64,000 nucleotides of DNA from Gephyromycinifex aptenodytis (GCF_012277275.1 NZ_CP051155.1:682001-746000), one strand, 5' to 3'. Counted from the stretch's first letter, positions 1 to 9,776 are shown. Notes: generated by a model not told the origin, from the letters alone. Numbers and translations are program-made.

Positions 1-1332
1 GCGGCCGTACTTCTGAACCTCGACGACCTTCTCCGGGGTCATGTCGAGTTCCTTGGCCAACTCTTCCGGGGTGGGCTCGCGGCCCAGGTCCTGAAGCATC
101 TGGCGCTGCACACGGGCGAGCTTGTTGATGACCTCGACCATGTGCACGGGGATACGGATGGTGCGGGCCTGGTCGGCCATCGCCCGGGTGATCGCCTGAC
201 GGATCCACCACGTTGCATAGGTCGAGAACTTGAAGCCCTTGGTGTAGTCGAACTTCTCCACCGCGCGGATCAGACCCAGGTTTCCTTCCTGGATCAGATC
301 CAGGAAGAGCATCCCGCGGCCGGTGTAGCGCTTAGCCAACGAGACCACGAGCCGAAGGTTGGCTTCGAGCAGGTGGTTCTTGGCGTTCTTCCCGTCCTGG
401 GAGATCCACCACAGTTCACGCTTGAGCTTGGGAGCGATCTCCTCGCCGGAGTTGAGCTTCTCCTCAGCGAACAAGCCAGCTTCGATGCGTTTGGCGAGCT
501 CGACTTCCTGCTCAGCGTTCAGCAGCGCGACCTTGCCGATCTGCTTGAGGTAGTCCTTGACCGGGTCTGCGGTAGCGCCCGCAGTGATGACCTGCTGAGC
601 CGGGGCGTCGTCCTCATCGTCCTCCCGGATGACGAAGCCGGTCTCCTCAGGCCCGTCGCTGTCCTTGCCCTTAGCTGCGGGCTGTGCACCCTCGGCAGGC
701 TCGGCCTCATCGGCGGGTGCAGCACCCTCGACGACCTCGACCTCAGCGACCACGCTCTCCAACTCGGCCGGATCGATCTCTTCGATGATCGGATCAACGA
801 CGTCATCGCCTGATGTGGCCGCCGTCTTCTTCGCTGCGGTCTTGGTGGCGGTTTTCGCCGCCGTCTTGGTGGCGGTCTTCTTCGTGGCGCGTTTGGCGGT
901 CTTCTTCGCAGCGGGCGCGCTCTTCTGCGGCGCCTGCGTGCCGGCAGCCGAGTCGTTCGTCTCCGACTCAGGTTCTGCGGCTGCCGTCTTCGTGGTGGTC
1001 TGCTTGACCGCGGTCTTCTTCACCGCCGTCTTCTTCGCGGCCGTCTTCTTCGTGGCCCGCGGACGTCGGGTGGCAACGACGGCCTGCGCGGCATGCGCGG
1101 TGTCGAGCGTGACGACAACTCCCTGACCCTCCAGGGCCCGGATAACGGCCTTCTGGCGGGTGGGGGTGAGCTCAGCAGCTTCCAGAGCGGTCTTCAACTC
1201 GTGGGAGTCCACCGTTCCTCGCGTGCTGCCTACCTTGAGCAGCTCCTTCAAGGCCGGGTGTGAAAATTCGGCGGGGAGGGGCTTAGCGGCTGAAGTTTCG
1301 GCCGATTGCGGGGCGTTCGCCACGTGGGACAC
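1..1332 (-). CDS. sigA: Primary RNA polymerase sigma factor (SigA/HrdB type), C-terminus beyond window edge
   Basis: Housekeeping sigma-70 factor that directs core RNA polymerase to -10/-35 promoters. The reverse frame from about 1332 to base 1 is open for 444 codons. An N-terminal region (about residues 1-80) is followed by a Lys/Ala/Thr-rich stretch with repeated AKKTA-type units (nt 813-1070) and an acidic region. The core starts with [13 protein letters not shown] near residue 255, and region 2 contains the [17 protein letters not shown] and [13 protein letters not shown] motifs (about residues 340-385). The window ends in region 3, so regions 3.1-4 are not seen. The GTG at 1332 is preceded by AAAGG five bases upstream; GTGs at 1338 and 1323 are alternatives. 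A TATAAT promoter element lies 126 nt upstream. Family assignment is very secure; the exact start is not. Confidence 0.96.
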   Translation of the reverse strand, partial: MSHVANAPQSAETSAAKPLPAEFSHPALKELLKVGSTRGTVDSHELKTALEAAELTPTRQKAVIRALEGQGVVVTLDTAHAAQAVVATRRPRATKKTAAKKTAVKKTAVKQTTTKTAAAEPESETNDSAAGTQAPQKSAPAAKKTAKRATKKTATKTAAKTATKTAAKKTAATSGDDVVDPIIEEIDPAELESVVAEVEVVEGAAPADEAEPAEGAQPAAKGKDSDGPEETGFVIREDDEDDAPAQQVITAGATADPVKDYLKQIGKVALLNAEQEVELAKRIEAGLFAEEKLNSGEEIAPKLKRELWWISQDGKNAKNHLLEANLRLVVSLAKRYTGRGMLFLDLIQEGNLGLIRAVEKFDYTKGFKFSTYATWWIRQAITRAMADQARTIRIPVHMVEVINKLARVQRQMLQDLGREPTPEELAKELDMTPEKVVEVQKYGR

Positions 1333-1457
1333 CGACACCTTTCATCATGATCGTGCGGTTCGTGGGGTGGTCGCCTGCGGTTTACCGCCCGTGGGGCGGC
1401 GCGCCTGGCCGCGCTAGATAGCTTTGCGCGGGTCGACCAAGAGTCACTCGAACGTCC

Positions 1458-1490
1458 ATTATAATTCTTTACGCCCAAGACGTCGCATTG
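1458..1490 (-). promoter_or_regulatory. Candidate sigA promoter with consensus -10
   Basis: The minus strand reads TATAAT at 1463-1458, a perfect -10 hexamer in an otherwise GC-rich gap. The -35 region, about 17 bp upstream, reads GCGACG or similar and is a poor match. Transcription would begin near 1450 and give a leader of about 120 nt before the sigA start. Position and direction fit sigA; no transcript data are available. Confidence 0.55.
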
Positions 1491-1575
1491 GGTCGCATCG
1501 TCGCAGGTCACAGCGTTTCGGGTAGTCACTGTGCGAGCGCAGGTGTACCGCAGGCGGCGACTGCCGCGTTCGAAC

Positions 1576-1992
1576 TCACACCGAACGGGATACCGGTGCA
1601 GCCTTCACTGCGATCACGGGGCAACCCGCTTCGAGCAGAATCCGTTGCGCGTTGGAGCCCAGGAACAACTTGCCGATCGGAGTGCGGCGTCGCAGACCAA
1701 TGACGATGCATTCGGCGTCCAGTTCCTCAGCCACCTCGATGAGATCCTCAGCAGGTTCGTTGCCATGTGCCAGGACGCGCTCTTCATGACTGATCCCGGC
1801 TTGGTCCAGAACCCGTCGGATCTGCTCCAGGGACTCCTCGAACTTGCGAGTCTCGTCGCGAGCCGGGTTCCGCTCCACCTTGGCGGAGTTGACCACCACA
1901 AGCCTGGTGTTGCGGCGGGTGCACTCGCGCGCGGCATGCTCCAGGGCCGCACGCCCTTCCCTGGTTGGTACGTAGCCCACAACGACGGCCAC
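1576..1992 (-). CDS. Universal stress protein UspA family, single domain
   Basis: 138-residue cytoplasmic Usp-fold protein. The N-terminus (VVVGYVPTREGRAALEHA) matches the first beta strand and helix of UspA domains. Near the C-terminus the nucleotide loop GLRRRTPIGKLFLGS (residues 99-113) corresponds to the G-x2-G-x9-G-S/T ATP motif. The first glycine and the terminal G112-S113 are kept, but the second glycine is Arg102, so ATP binding is likely but not assured. The GTG start at 1992 has AAGGAG eight bases upstream. It lies upstream of sigA on the same strand with a 240 bp gap, so it is probably a separate unit. The family role is stress or dormancy adaptation; no specific substrate can be named. 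Confidence 0.9.
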   Translation of the reverse strand: MAVVVGYVPTREGRAALEHAARECTRRNTRLVVVNSAKVERNPARDETRKFEESLEQIRRVLDQAGISHEERVLAHGNEPAEDLIEVAEELDAECIVIGLRRRTPIGKLFLGSNAQRILLEAGCPVIAVKAAPVSRSV

Positions 1993-2102
1993 AGCTGCGC
2001 TCCTTCATCGGCTGTCGCGCCCACCTTCTGCAGCGTGCACGTGGTCCGACGCTAACGCATCCCCCGGTTCGGTCCCTACTCATCATCGGTTGGGCCGGGC
2101 CG

Positions 2103-3128
2103 CTAGGACAGGCTCAGATCCTGCGGCCGTACCTGCAGCAGCAGGAGCCTGCGCATGAGATCTGCCAACGGGTAGGACGGGTCCGACTCGAACGCCTCAT
2201 CCAGCCCCACCCGAGCCATCGCGCCGTCGCCGAGCGACCAGGCATAAATCGCCAACACGGTGCAGGCCGGTGCCCGCACCTGCACCGGGGCCTCCCGCAC
2301 CAGCTGCACCAGAACCGCCCGTCGACGCTGGCATTCCTCCAGATCGTCGGCGGCCTGCCACGAGGCGAGGCGCCGGAGGTCCTCTTGAGCCGCAGGCGCC
2401 AGGATCGCCGGTGGCACCACCGCCGGCGACAGGGCCGCCAATACCGCGTCTCGGGAGTCAGCCTCGGTCAAGCCAGCCAGGGCCAAGCCCCGGACGGACG
2501 CCTCGGCCTGCTCAGCGAGGACCTGTGTCCAGGCCCGTAAGGTGGCGCGGCGCCAAGCCTGATCAGCGAGGGCGGGCCCGCCTCGACGACGTTGCTGGAC
2601 CGCCTCGTGGAAGGCCGAGGTGACCTCCGACTGCAGGCTCGGGCGAAGAAGACGGACCAGGCCTGCCCTATCCGGTGAGGGGCTCACGCCATACCCGACG
2701 TACTCGCACACCGCCGGCACCGAGGACGGCTCGGGCAGCGGTTGACCATCGGCGGGGCAGCATTGCGGATCGGTGCACAGCACACTGCGCCAACGCCCCT
2801 GCTCGACCACCACCACCTCGCTGATCGGCAGGCCGTATCCCAGCAGATCCTCGCGCAGTTGCTGCGCGGACGCGCTCAGCTGCTCGCCCGGGCCGTAGCC
2901 GACGATGAGCACATTGTCCGGAGGCTGCCGGCGTAGCGCGGCGAGGACCAGGCTCACCTCGCCTGGGTCCGTGCGCTGCCCGGCGGCGGGCCGGTCCAGC
3001 CGGTGCACGAAGGCGAGCTTGCCCTCGCTGAGCGAAATGAGAATGAGCGAATCTGTGGGGTGGAAGCCCAGGTGGTAGGGCAGGAAAGCCAGCAGGTCGC
3101 CGATGCCGCGAACACGCAGATTGGTCAT
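2103..3128 (-). CDS. DUF4192 domain-containing protein
   Basis: 341 residues. The N-terminal signature RVRGIGDLLAFLPYHLGFHPTDSLILISL is typical of actinobacterial DUF4192 proteins. Further on there is a glycine-rich VGYGPGE stretch and a Cys pair region (CTDPQCCP, about residues 118-125) common in the family. The C-terminal half is Ala/Leu/Arg-rich and helical, with a VLAIYAWSLGDGAMARVGLDEA repeat-like helix resembling TPR-type packing. There is no signal peptide, so it is probably cytoplasmic. DUF4192 genes often sit near sigA in Actinobacteria, as here, but the molecular function is unknown. The ATG at 3128 has only a weak ribosome binding site. Confidence 0.85.
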   Translation of the reverse strand: MTNLRVRGIGDLLAFLPYHLGFHPTDSLILISLSEGKLAFVHRLDRPAAGQRTDPGEVSLVLAALRRQPPDNVLIVGYGPGEQLSASAQQLREDLLGYGLPISEVVVVEQGRWRSVLCTDPQCCPADGQPLPEPSSVPAVCEYVGYGVSPSPDRAGLVRLLRPSLQSEVTSAFHEAVQQRRRGGPALADQAWRRATLRAWTQVLAEQAEASVRGLALAGLTEADSRDAVLAALSPAVVPPAILAPAAQEDLRRLASWQAADDLEECQRRRAVLVQLVREAPVQVRAPACTVLAIYAWSLGDGAMARVGLDEAFESDPSYPLADLMRRLLLLQVRPQDLSLS

Positions 3129-3254
3129 GCGCTCAGCGTGCTGGCGCCGGTGAAACGCCGGTGGCGCCCACGCTTGGCTGTGGACGCGTCCGAGGGCCCG
3201 ACCCTGCCTGTGGCTGACTACCCGCCCAGACAGATCAGGCCCTCGGCGCTGCGA

Positions 3255-3965
3255 TCAGGCTGGGGGCAGCCCGGTCAGGGTCGCCTTGACCGGGAACTCC
3301 TGGCGCACGTAGTCGGCGAGCTTGTTGAGGAGGAAGGTGTCGACGCCTGCCCCCACCGCGCCGCCGAGGAAGGGCACCGCGCGTCCCATCCGGGTGAAAG
3401 TGCCACGGCCGATGCTGGTGACGAGGCGGAAGCCGACGCCCTTGTTGATGGCCATCATGACCGGGCCGGGCATCCGCTCGGCGGCCAAGCTCGCCAACCG
3501 GCCACTGCTGGTGTAGCCGACCTTTTTCAGTAGGTCGGAGGCATCGGCACCGACCAGGGAGAGCAGCACCGCTGCGCGCACTCCCTCGTCCTTGAGTTCG
3601 TAGCCGCGCACGGCTGCAATGGCCGCGACCATCCGGGTTGCCAGCACGTAGAAACCCACCACGTTCGCCGGCAGCGCCACCGGCAAGGTGATGAACCCAC
3701 CCAGACCGGTCACGAAGCCATTACCTGCGACCAGGCGCATGTGCTGGCCGACGATGTCGTCGATGGCGCGTTCGGGGTCGCTGCGTCGACTCTGCGCCTC
3801 GCGTGCCACCTTGCTTGCCGAATCGAAGCTCGCTTTGCCGTCGATGCCCACGTCGAGCAGCCGCTCGACCATCTTGGCGCCTTGTGCCGACAGACCGGTC
3901 AGGTCATCGGAACTCATCGGCGTCGGCGCGGCCTTGTTGCCGCCGAAGATGTCGAAGATCCCCAC
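3255..3965 (-). CDS. EcsC-family protein
   Basis: 236 residues resembling the EcsC family (named after the third gene of the Bacillus ecs locus). Typical elements are AIDDIVGQHMRLVAGNGFVTGLGGFITLPVALPANVVGFY in the middle, followed by a hydrophobic VLATRMVAAIAAVRGY helix, then KGVGFRLVTSIGRG and VPFLGGAVGAGVDTFLLNKLADYVRQEFP at the C-terminus. The glycine-rich hydrophobic segments suggest membrane association. The GTG at 3965 follows GGAGGA at ideal spacing. It is flanked by same-strand genes, with hairpin candidates on each side, so it may be monocistronic. No catalytic role is established for the family. Confidence 0.8.
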   Translation of the reverse strand: MGIFDIFGGNKAAPTPMSSDDLTGLSAQGAKMVERLLDVGIDGKASFDSASKVAREAQSRRSDPERAIDDIVGQHMRLVAGNGFVTGLGGFITLPVALPANVVGFYVLATRMVAAIAAVRGYELKDEGVRAAVLLSLVGADASDLLKKVGYTSSGRLASLAAERMPGPVMMAINKGVGFRLVTSIGRGTFTRMGRAVPFLGGAVGAGVDTFLLNKLADYVRQEFPVKATLTGLPPA

Positions 3966-3990
3966 GTGCGTCCTCCTACGAAGTTGGTCT

Positions 3991-4008
3991 CCGTCGCGGT
4001 GGCGACGG
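3991..4008 (-). terminator. Short perfect hairpin after the PAC2 gene
   Basis: CCGTCGC and GCGACGG (7 bp perfect arms) flank a 4-nt loop, 52 bp downstream of the PAC2 stop and just upstream of the EcsC-like gene. There is no T-tract on the minus strand. It could end PAC2 transcription or sit in the EcsC leader. Confidence 0.35.
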
Positions 4009-4059
4009 GATTTACAGCTATCAATGCCCCATCAGGGGGCACTCGACACACTCTCCAGC

Positions 4060-4962
4060 TCAGTTACCCCGGCCGACGTCGCGCAAGAACGCCTCCAACT
4101 CGGCCCCGAGTTGATCAGCCGACGGCAGTTCGGCCTCGTCGATGGGAACGTCCTGGTCGGCAGGCTGGTGACGGGCGTCGTACTGACGCTCCAGCGCCGC
4201 CACGATCTCTGCGGCGTCGGCCGAGGAGGCCAACTCGGCGGCGATGGCGTGCTCGCTGTCGGCCACAGCCAGGTGCAAGCCCGCATCCGGTAGGTCCAAC
4301 CCGGCCACCTCACGTGCACAGCCCAAACCGTAGAGAGCCGCCGCCGGGTGATCTGCCTGGGCCAGATAGTGCGGAACGTGCACGGCGTACCCGACCGCGC
4401 GCCGACCCAGCTCACCCAGTCGCAACTCCAGGAGCGCGGCAAGGCTTCCCGGTAGCGAGATGGTGCCGAACACCGGGGTACCGGAACGCAACTCGGGCAC
4501 GGTGGCGTGCACGGTGGCGCTGATCGGGCGGGTGTGCGGCACGGCCATCGGAATGCCGTGCACGGTCACCGTCAGCTCCACCTGCAGCGCTTTGATGAGG
4601 GTCAGGACCGACTCCACCAGGCGTTCCCACTGGTAGTCCGGCTCGGGACCGGTCAACAGCAGGAACGGTGAGCCTGCGTCGTCGATGAGCCGGTACAGGA
4701 TCAGGGCCGGGTCTGCGTAGTCGACCCAGTGATCCTGAGCGAAGGTCATCATCGGGCGCCGAGCACGGTAGTCGATGAGCTGGTCCAGATCGAAGGTCGC
4801 GACGACCGTGTGGTCCAGGGTGGCCAGCAGGTGCTCGGTGAGCAGGCGTTGGGTATGCCCCGCGTCGAGGTAGCCGCCGAGTGCCACCAGGAGGGTCGGC
4901 GCTGACAGGTCGCCGATGGCGGTGTCGGTCTCCAAGCGATAGAGCGATGCCGGATCCTGCAC
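4060..4962 (-). CDS. PAC2 family protein (proteasome assembly chaperone 2-like)
   Basis: 300 residues. The N-terminal half shows the PAC2 pattern: TLLVALGGYLDAGHTQRLL, FDLDQLIDYRARRPMMTF, then LLTGPEPDYQWERLVESV and VHGIPMAVPHTRPISATVHA. In eukaryotes the family assists proteasome assembly; in Actinobacteria it is widespread and its target is not settled. The GTG start at 4962 is supported by AAGGAGGAG six bases upstream. It lies 111 bp downstream of hrpA on the same strand. The acidic C-terminus (AELPSADQLGAELEAFLRDV) is helical. The family call is firm; a link to a Pup-proteasome cannot be judged from this window. Confidence 0.88.
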   Translation of the reverse strand: MQDPASLYRLETDTAIGDLSAPTLLVALGGYLDAGHTQRLLTEHLLATLDHTVVATFDLDQLIDYRARRPMMTFAQDHWVDYADPALILYRLIDDAGSPFLLLTGPEPDYQWERLVESVLTLIKALQVELTVTVHGIPMAVPHTRPISATVHATVPELRSGTPVFGTISLPGSLAALLELRLGELGRRAVGYAVHVPHYLAQADHPAAALYGLGCAREVAGLDLPDAGLHLAVADSEHAIAAELASSADAAEIVAALERQYDARHQPADQDVPIDEAELPSADQLGAELEAFLRDVGRGN

Positions 4963-5073
4963 AGCTCCTCCTTCCGTTGCCCAAACCTTTGCCCAAACGG
5001 GCCTGCGTTGCTCAGCACCAGAACGTCCAGCACAGCGGGGGGATTCCCGCAGGCCGGGGCGCCACCGGCGCGC

Positions 5074-8000
5074 TCAGCGCAGGTGCGCGTCTTCGACCAG
5101 GTCCATTGCCTTGTAGATGCGCTTCTCCGAGACCGGATGGGCGGTTCCCAGCGACTGCGCGAACAGACTGATCCGCAGCTCCTGGATCATCCACCGCAGA
5201 GCCACCACGTCATCGGCGGCCCGTTCACAGGCCGGCAACGACTCGATCAGACGCACCCGCTCGGCCTCGACGGTGCGCACGATCTCCAACCGGCCCGCGT
5301 CCCGCCAGATCTCCGTCGGCGCCTTCTCCAGCCGGGCGAGCATGCCCTGCAGGTACCGGGGCAGACGCGGCAGGTAGGTGTGACCGGTCTCGGCGACAAA
5401 GCCCGGATGCACCAGGTCTGCCAACTGCGCGCCAAGGTCGGCCTTCATCGCGGCCAGGTCGGGTTGGGCCGGGGTCTTCATCGCGTCCAGCGCCAACCGC
5501 ACGGCAAGGGCCCGGTCCAGTACCGGGTGCACGTTCTGAACGATCTCGATGACGGTGGGCACGATCTCGCGTCGCACTGCCGCCAACGCATCCTCGAATT
5601 GGGCGGGGGTGCGCACCAGCTCTGCGCCCTCGGCCGCCAGTCGCCGTGCCACGATCGCATCCAACGCCGCCGCCAGCACGTCATCGAGCAGGGCTGGAAC
5701 ACTGCCGTGCGGGTTGTTGCCCAACGCCAACTTCTGGGTGTTGGACAGCAGACCGAGGATGCGTTTCCACGGCACGCTGGTATTGAGCAACAGCAGGCGC
5801 CGTACGCCGAGTCGGGTGGCGGCGAGTTGTTCTGCCCGCCCGGCCAGGACCTGCACGGCCACCGAATCGCCTTGATCGACCAAAGCCGGATAGCCGTGCA
5901 CGCTGCGCGTGCCGACCCGACGGTCGAAGACCTCGGGTAGCTCCTCGAACGCCCACGAGGTCAGACCGGTGCGTTCGATGTCGTGGGCGGCTTTGGCCAT
6001 CGTGGTGCGCACCGCCGGCGCCAAGGCTTCCTGCAGCTCGCCGAGGTCTTTACTCTCCCCCAGCTTGCGCCCGGCGGTGTCTTCGACCCGGAAGGTCATC
6101 CGCAGATGGTCCGGAACGCGGGAGGGGTCCCACTCGCCGACCGGGACCCGGTGTCCGGTGCGGATGTACAGCGCCCGCCCGAGCTCCTCCACCAAGGGCA
6201 CCCCGGCTTCCATCTCGGCCTCGTCGGCTTGCGCCAGCGCCTGGCGCGCGTGGTCGGGGGTGGGTACGAAGTTCTTGCGGGTCGCCTTAGGCAAGCTCTT
6301 CAGCAGCGCCGTGGCCAACTCCGAACGCAAACCGGGCACCTGCCAGTCGAACCCCTCCACGCTGACCTGGTTCAGTTGCTCGACCGGGATGTGCACGGTG
6401 ACCCCGTCGGCGTGGGCGCCCGGCTCGAACTGGTAGGTCAGTCGCAGCCGCAGCTCGCCCTGCACCCACTCGTGGGGATAGTCCCGGGCATCTACCGCGT
6501 CGGCATCGTCGGAGACCAGGAAGTCCTCGGTGAACGTCAGCAGTTCGGGACGGCGCCGACGCTCCTTCTTCCACCAGGCATCGAAGTGCGCGCCGGAGAC
6601 GATGCTGGCGGGCAGGCGGGTGTCATAGAACTCCACCAGGGTTTCCTCATCGACGAGGATGTCGCGGCGCCGGGCGCGCGATTCCAGCTCGGCGAGCTTG
6701 GCGATGAGTTTGCGGTTGTCGTGGAAGAAGCGGTGCGGGGTGTCCCAATCACCTTCGACGAGCGCGTTGCGGATGAACAACGCCCGGGATTCCTCCGGGT
6801 CGATTGCCCCGTAGCTGACCGGTCGGGCGGTGACCAGTGGCACGCCGTAGAGGGTGACCCGTTCGTTGGCGACCACGCCGGCGCGTTTGCGGCTCCAGTG
6901 CGGTTCGCTGTAATTGCGTTTGAGCAGGTGCGCAGCCGCCTCCTCGATCCATGCCGGATCGGTGGCCGCATTGGTGCGCGCCCACAGCCGCGATGTCTCG
7001 ACGAGCTCGGCGCTCATCACCCACTCGGGGTTCTTGCGGTGCAAGGCCGAACCGGGCTGGATCGCGAACTTAGCGCCGCGCGCACCCGCGTATTCGCGTC
7101 GTTCCCGGTCGTAGAGACCAACCTGGCTGAGCAGACCGGTCAGCAGCGCCTGATGCACCTGATCCGCCGAAGCCGGGTGCTCGTTGGGGTGCAGATCGAG
7201 TTCGCGCAGCGCTGAGTGCAACTGGCTGACCAGGTCCTGCCACTCCCGAATCCGCAGGTAGTGCAGGAATTCGGCGGCGCACATCCGCCGGAAAGCGCTG
7301 CCGGAGAGCTCCTTCTGTTTCTTGCGCAGGTACTTCCACAGGTTGAGGATGCCGATGAAGTCCGAGGACTCGTCCTTGAACCGGGCATGCTGCTGGTCGG
7401 CCTGGGCCTGTTTCTCCAACGGCCGCTCTCGCACGTCCTGGATCGACAAGGCGGCCACGATGATCATCACCTCGCGCAGCGCCCCGGTGTGCTCGGCCGC
7501 CAACAACATCCGCGCCAGTCTCGGGTCGACCGGCAACCGCGAGATGCTGCGCCCGAGCGGCGTGAGGCGCCGACGGGGATCAGGTTCGTCCGGATTGATC
7601 GCGTGCAGTTCGTGCAGCAGCCGCAGCCCATCGGTGACCATCCGTGAATCCGGGGGTTGCACGAACGGGAACCGGGCGATGTCGCCCAGACCGAGCGCCG
7701 TCATCTGCAGGATGACCGAGGCGAGGTTGGTGCGCAGGATCTCGGGGTCGGTGAACTCGGGACGGGCTTCGAAGTCCTCCTGGGAGTACAGGCGGATCGC
7801 AATGCCGTCGGCGACCCGACCGCACCGACCGGAGCGCTGGTTGGCGCTGGCCTGACTGATCGGCTCGATCGGCAGCCGCTGCACCTTGGTCCGCTGGCTG
7901 TACCGGCTGATCCGGGCCGTTCCGGCGTCCACCACGTAGCGGATCCCCGGGACGGTCAGCGACGTTTCTGCCACGTTGGTCGCCAACACCACGCGTCGCC

Positions 8001-9279
8001 CGGAGTGCCGGGAGAAGACGCGATGCTGCTCGGCCGCCGAAAGCCGCCCGAACAGCGGCAACACCTCAGTCCCGGGCAGTCCCAGCGAGCTCAACGCGTC
8101 TGCTGCGTCACGGATCTCTCGCTCCCCGGAGAGGAAGACGAGCACATCGTGGCCGGCTCCGTCGCCGCCGCCGCCGGCCTCGGTCCACAACTCCTCGACC
8201 GCCTCGCAGATGCCGGTGACCTGGTCGACCTCGATCTCCAGATCGGGTTTTCCGGGCGTCTTAGCGGGTTCCCGACGCACCAATGGCCGGTACCGGATCT
8301 CCACCGGGAAGGTACGCCCGGAGACCTCGATAATCGGCGCGGCTCGCCCGGACCGATCCGCGAAGTGCGCGGCGAAGCGCTGCGGGTCGATGGTGGCCGA
8401 GGTGATGATGACTTTGAGGTCCGGACGGCGTGGCAGGAGCTGCTTGAGGTAGCCGAGGATGAAGTCGATATTGAGGCTGCGTTCGTGCGCCTCGTCAATG
8501 ATGATCGTGTCGTAACGGCGCAGCTCCCGATCCCGCTGCAACTCGTTGAGCAGGATGCCGTCGGTCATCACCTTCACGAGCGTGTCGCGGCTGGAGGTGT
8601 CGGTGAAGCGCACCTGGTATCCGATGACCCCGCCGAGCTCCACGTCCAGTTCGTCGCAGAGCCGCTCGGAGACTGAGCGCGCGGCGATCCGCCGGGGTTG
8701 GGTGTGCCCGATCTGGCCCTGCACCCCGCGACCGAGTTCCAGACAGATCTTGGGAATCTGGGTGGTCTTGCCGGAGCCGGTCTCCCCGGCGATGACGACG
8801 ACCTGGTTGTCCCGGATCGCCGCAGCGATGTCGTCCCGGACTGCGCTGACCGGCAGGTCGGGGTAGCTGATCTTCAGCCCGGCCGCTGCTGCCCGACGCG
8901 CCGCCACCCTCTTCTCGCGTGCTTCGCGGCGAGCGGCCTTCTCCGGATCGCTGCCGGCGGGATCGGCTCGGGGCCCGGCGGGCTTGCCGCGGCGCCCTCG
9001 GCCCTCGTTGGGTTTCTTCTTTGCTGGCGCCGACTCCGGTGTCGGATCGGTTGCCTGTGCGGCAGGACGAGCAGGTCCCCGACGCGCCCGACGGGCAGCG
9101 GCCTGCGGGGCGGTCGCTGCCGGCGGGGCGGGCTGAATGTCCGCCGACCCGGGGGTGGGCCGACGGCCGTCGTCGCCGGAACGTGGTTTCGGGGTGGCCC
9201 CCGGGCCGGGATTGCCTTGAGCGCCCCGACGCCGACCACGCGAACCCCGCTTCGGGCGCGGCTGGTCGGGCGTGGGCAT
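5074..9279 (-). CDS. hrpA: ATP-dependent RNA helicase HrpA (DEAH box)
   Basis: About 1401 residues, normal for bacterial HrpA. After a low-complexity Pro/Ala/Arg-rich N-terminus (about 125 residues) comes the DEAH helicase core: Walker A GETGSGKTTQIPK near residue 164, DEAH (IIIDEAHERS) near 257, SAT near 295, and motif VI QRSGRCGR near 480. The helicase-associated/OB region follows, and the long C-terminal DUF3418-type half (PHEWVQGELRLRLTYQFEPG) is specific to HrpA. It unwinds RNA in the cytoplasm; roles in mRNA processing and ribosome rescue are reported for the family. I chose the ATG at 9279 because the frame's earlier ATG at 9417 would run into the divergent gene at 9376, and the sequence upstream of 9279 has a G-rich run (GGGGGG) able to serve as a ribosome site. 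Confidence 0.95.
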   Translation of the reverse strand: MPTPDQPRPKRGSRGRRRGAQGNPGPGATPKPRSGDDGRRPTPGSADIQPAPPAATAPQAAARRARRGPARPAAQATDPTPESAPAKKKPNEGRGRRGKPAGPRADPAGSDPEKAARREAREKRVAARRAAAAGLKISYPDLPVSAVRDDIAAAIRDNQVVVIAGETGSGKTTQIPKICLELGRGVQGQIGHTQPRRIAARSVSERLCDELDVELGGVIGYQVRFTDTSSRDTLVKVMTDGILLNELQRDRELRRYDTIIIDEAHERSLNIDFILGYLKQLLPRRPDLKVIITSATIDPQRFAAHFADRSGRAAPIIEVSGRTFPVEIRYRPLVRREPAKTPGKPDLEIEVDQVTGICEAVEELWTEAGGGGDGAGHDVLVFLSGEREIRDAADALSSLGLPGTEVLPLFGRLSAAEQHRVFSRHSGRRVVLATNVAETSLTVPGIRYVVDAGTARISRYSQRTKVQRLPIEPISQASANQRSGRCGRVADGIAIRLYSQEDFEARPEFTDPEILRTNLASVILQMTALGLGDIARFPFVQPPDSRMVTDGLRLLHELHAINPDEPDPRRRLTPLGRSISRLPVDPRLARMLLAAEHTGALREVMIIVAALSIQDVRERPLEKQAQADQQHARFKDESSDFIGILNLWKYLRKKQKELSGSAFRRMCAAEFLHYLRIREWQDLVSQLHSALRELDLHPNEHPASADQVHQALLTGLLSQVGLYDRERREYAGARGAKFAIQPGSALHRKNPEWVMSAELVETSRLWARTNAATDPAWIEEAAAHLLKRNYSEPHWSRKRAGVVANERVTLYGVPLVTARPVSYGAIDPEESRALFIRNALVEGDWDTPHRFFHDNRKLIAKLAELESRARRRDILVDEETLVEFYDTRLPASIVSGAHFDAWWKKERRRRPELLTFTEDFLVSDDADAVDARDYPHEWVQGELRLRLTYQFEPGAHADGVTVHIPVEQLNQVSVEGFDWQVPGLRSELATALLKSLPKATRKNFVPTPDHARQALAQADEAEMEAGVPLVEELGRALYIRTGHRVPVGEWDPSRVPDHLRMTFRVEDTAGRKLGESKDLGELQEALAPAVRTTMAKAAHDIERTGLTSWAFEELPEVFDRRVGTRSVHGYPALVDQGDSVAVQVLAGRAEQLAATRLGVRRLLLLNTSVPWKRILGLLSNTQKLALGNNPHGSVPALLDDVLAAALDAIVARRLAAEGAELVRTPAQFEDALAAVRREIVPTVIEIVQNVHPVLDRALAVRLALDAMKTPAQPDLAAMKADLGAQLADLVHPGFVAETGHTYLPRLPRYLQGMLARLEKAPTEIWRDAGRLEIVRTVEAERVRLIESLPACERAADDVVALRWMIQELRISLFAQSLGTAHPVSEKRIYKAMDLVEDAHLR

Positions 9280-9375
9280 TTCGGGCACGCCCCCCAGGAT
9301 ACGGGCGACCTGAGCAGGCTCTGTCACCGAGCAAGTGGCAGGGTGGAAGCGCGAATCGACCCAAGGAGAACCCTG

Positions 9376-9696
9376 ATGATCCTCATCAACGTCAAGTTTC
9401 CGGTGAAGCCCGAACACGCAGATGACTGGCCGCAGCTCGCCCGCGAGTTCACCCAGGCCACCCTGGCCGAGCCGAAGAACCTCTGGTTCGAGTGGTCACG
9501 CTCGGTGCAGGACCCGAACACCTACGTCCTCATCGAGGCGTTCGAAGACGACGGGGCCGAAGCTCACGTCAACTCCGAACACTTCGCCAAGATGCAGCGC
9601 GAGTTCCCCCAGTACCTCAGCGCCACCCCCGCGATCGTCAACGGCCAGATCGAAGCCACCGGTTGGGACCGGATGGCCGAAATCAGTGTCGACTGA
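9376..9696 (+). CDS. Putative quinol/antibiotic-biosynthesis monooxygenase (ABM domain)
   Basis: 106 residues with the ABM dimeric alpha/beta-barrel pattern: MILINVKFPVKPEHADDW (beta1 and helix), EFTQATLAEPKNLWFEWSRSV, VLIEAFEDDGAEAHVNSEHF and a C-terminal strand. The motif S-x-H-F (NSEHF, residues 75-79) and the beta-strand FEWSRS are typical of YgiN-like putative quinol monooxygenases. The substrate is unknown. The ATG at 9376 has AAGGAG seven bases upstream. It is divergent from hrpA and convergent with bkdC, with strong inverted repeats behind it. Confidence 0.88.
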   Translation: MILINVKFPVKPEHADDWPQLAREFTQATLAEPKNLWFEWSRSVQDPNTYVLIEAFEDDGAEAHVNSEHFAKMQREFPQYLSATPAIVNGQIEATGWDRMAEISVD

Positions 9697-9737
9697 GCCG
9701 CACTGAGCCGACCTGAGCCCATCGGGTCGAGACGGCT

Positions 9738-9757
9738 CCGGGTCGGGACCGACCCGG
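9738..9757. terminator. Hairpin behind the ABM gene
   Basis: CCGGGTCGG and CCGACCCGG are perfect 9-bp arms around a 2-nt loop, about 40 bp after the ABM stop codon. With the larger repeat at 9777-9816 it forms a double hairpin between convergent genes. Confidence 0.5.
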
Positions 9758-9776
9758 TGAGTCGCCGGACATCCAG

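Noticed and set aside
813-1070. Possible DNA repeat array near the left edge
   Set aside because: The repetitiveness comes from Lys/Ala/Thr codons in the low-complexity N-terminal region of SigA, which is common in actinobacteria.
5983-7215. 410-codon plus-strand open frame inside hrpA
   Set aside because: Antisense to the C-terminal part of hrpA; no recognisable protein features.
9280-9417. Longer hrpA start at 9417
   Set aside because: It overlaps the divergent ABM gene, whose start has an excellent ribosome site.
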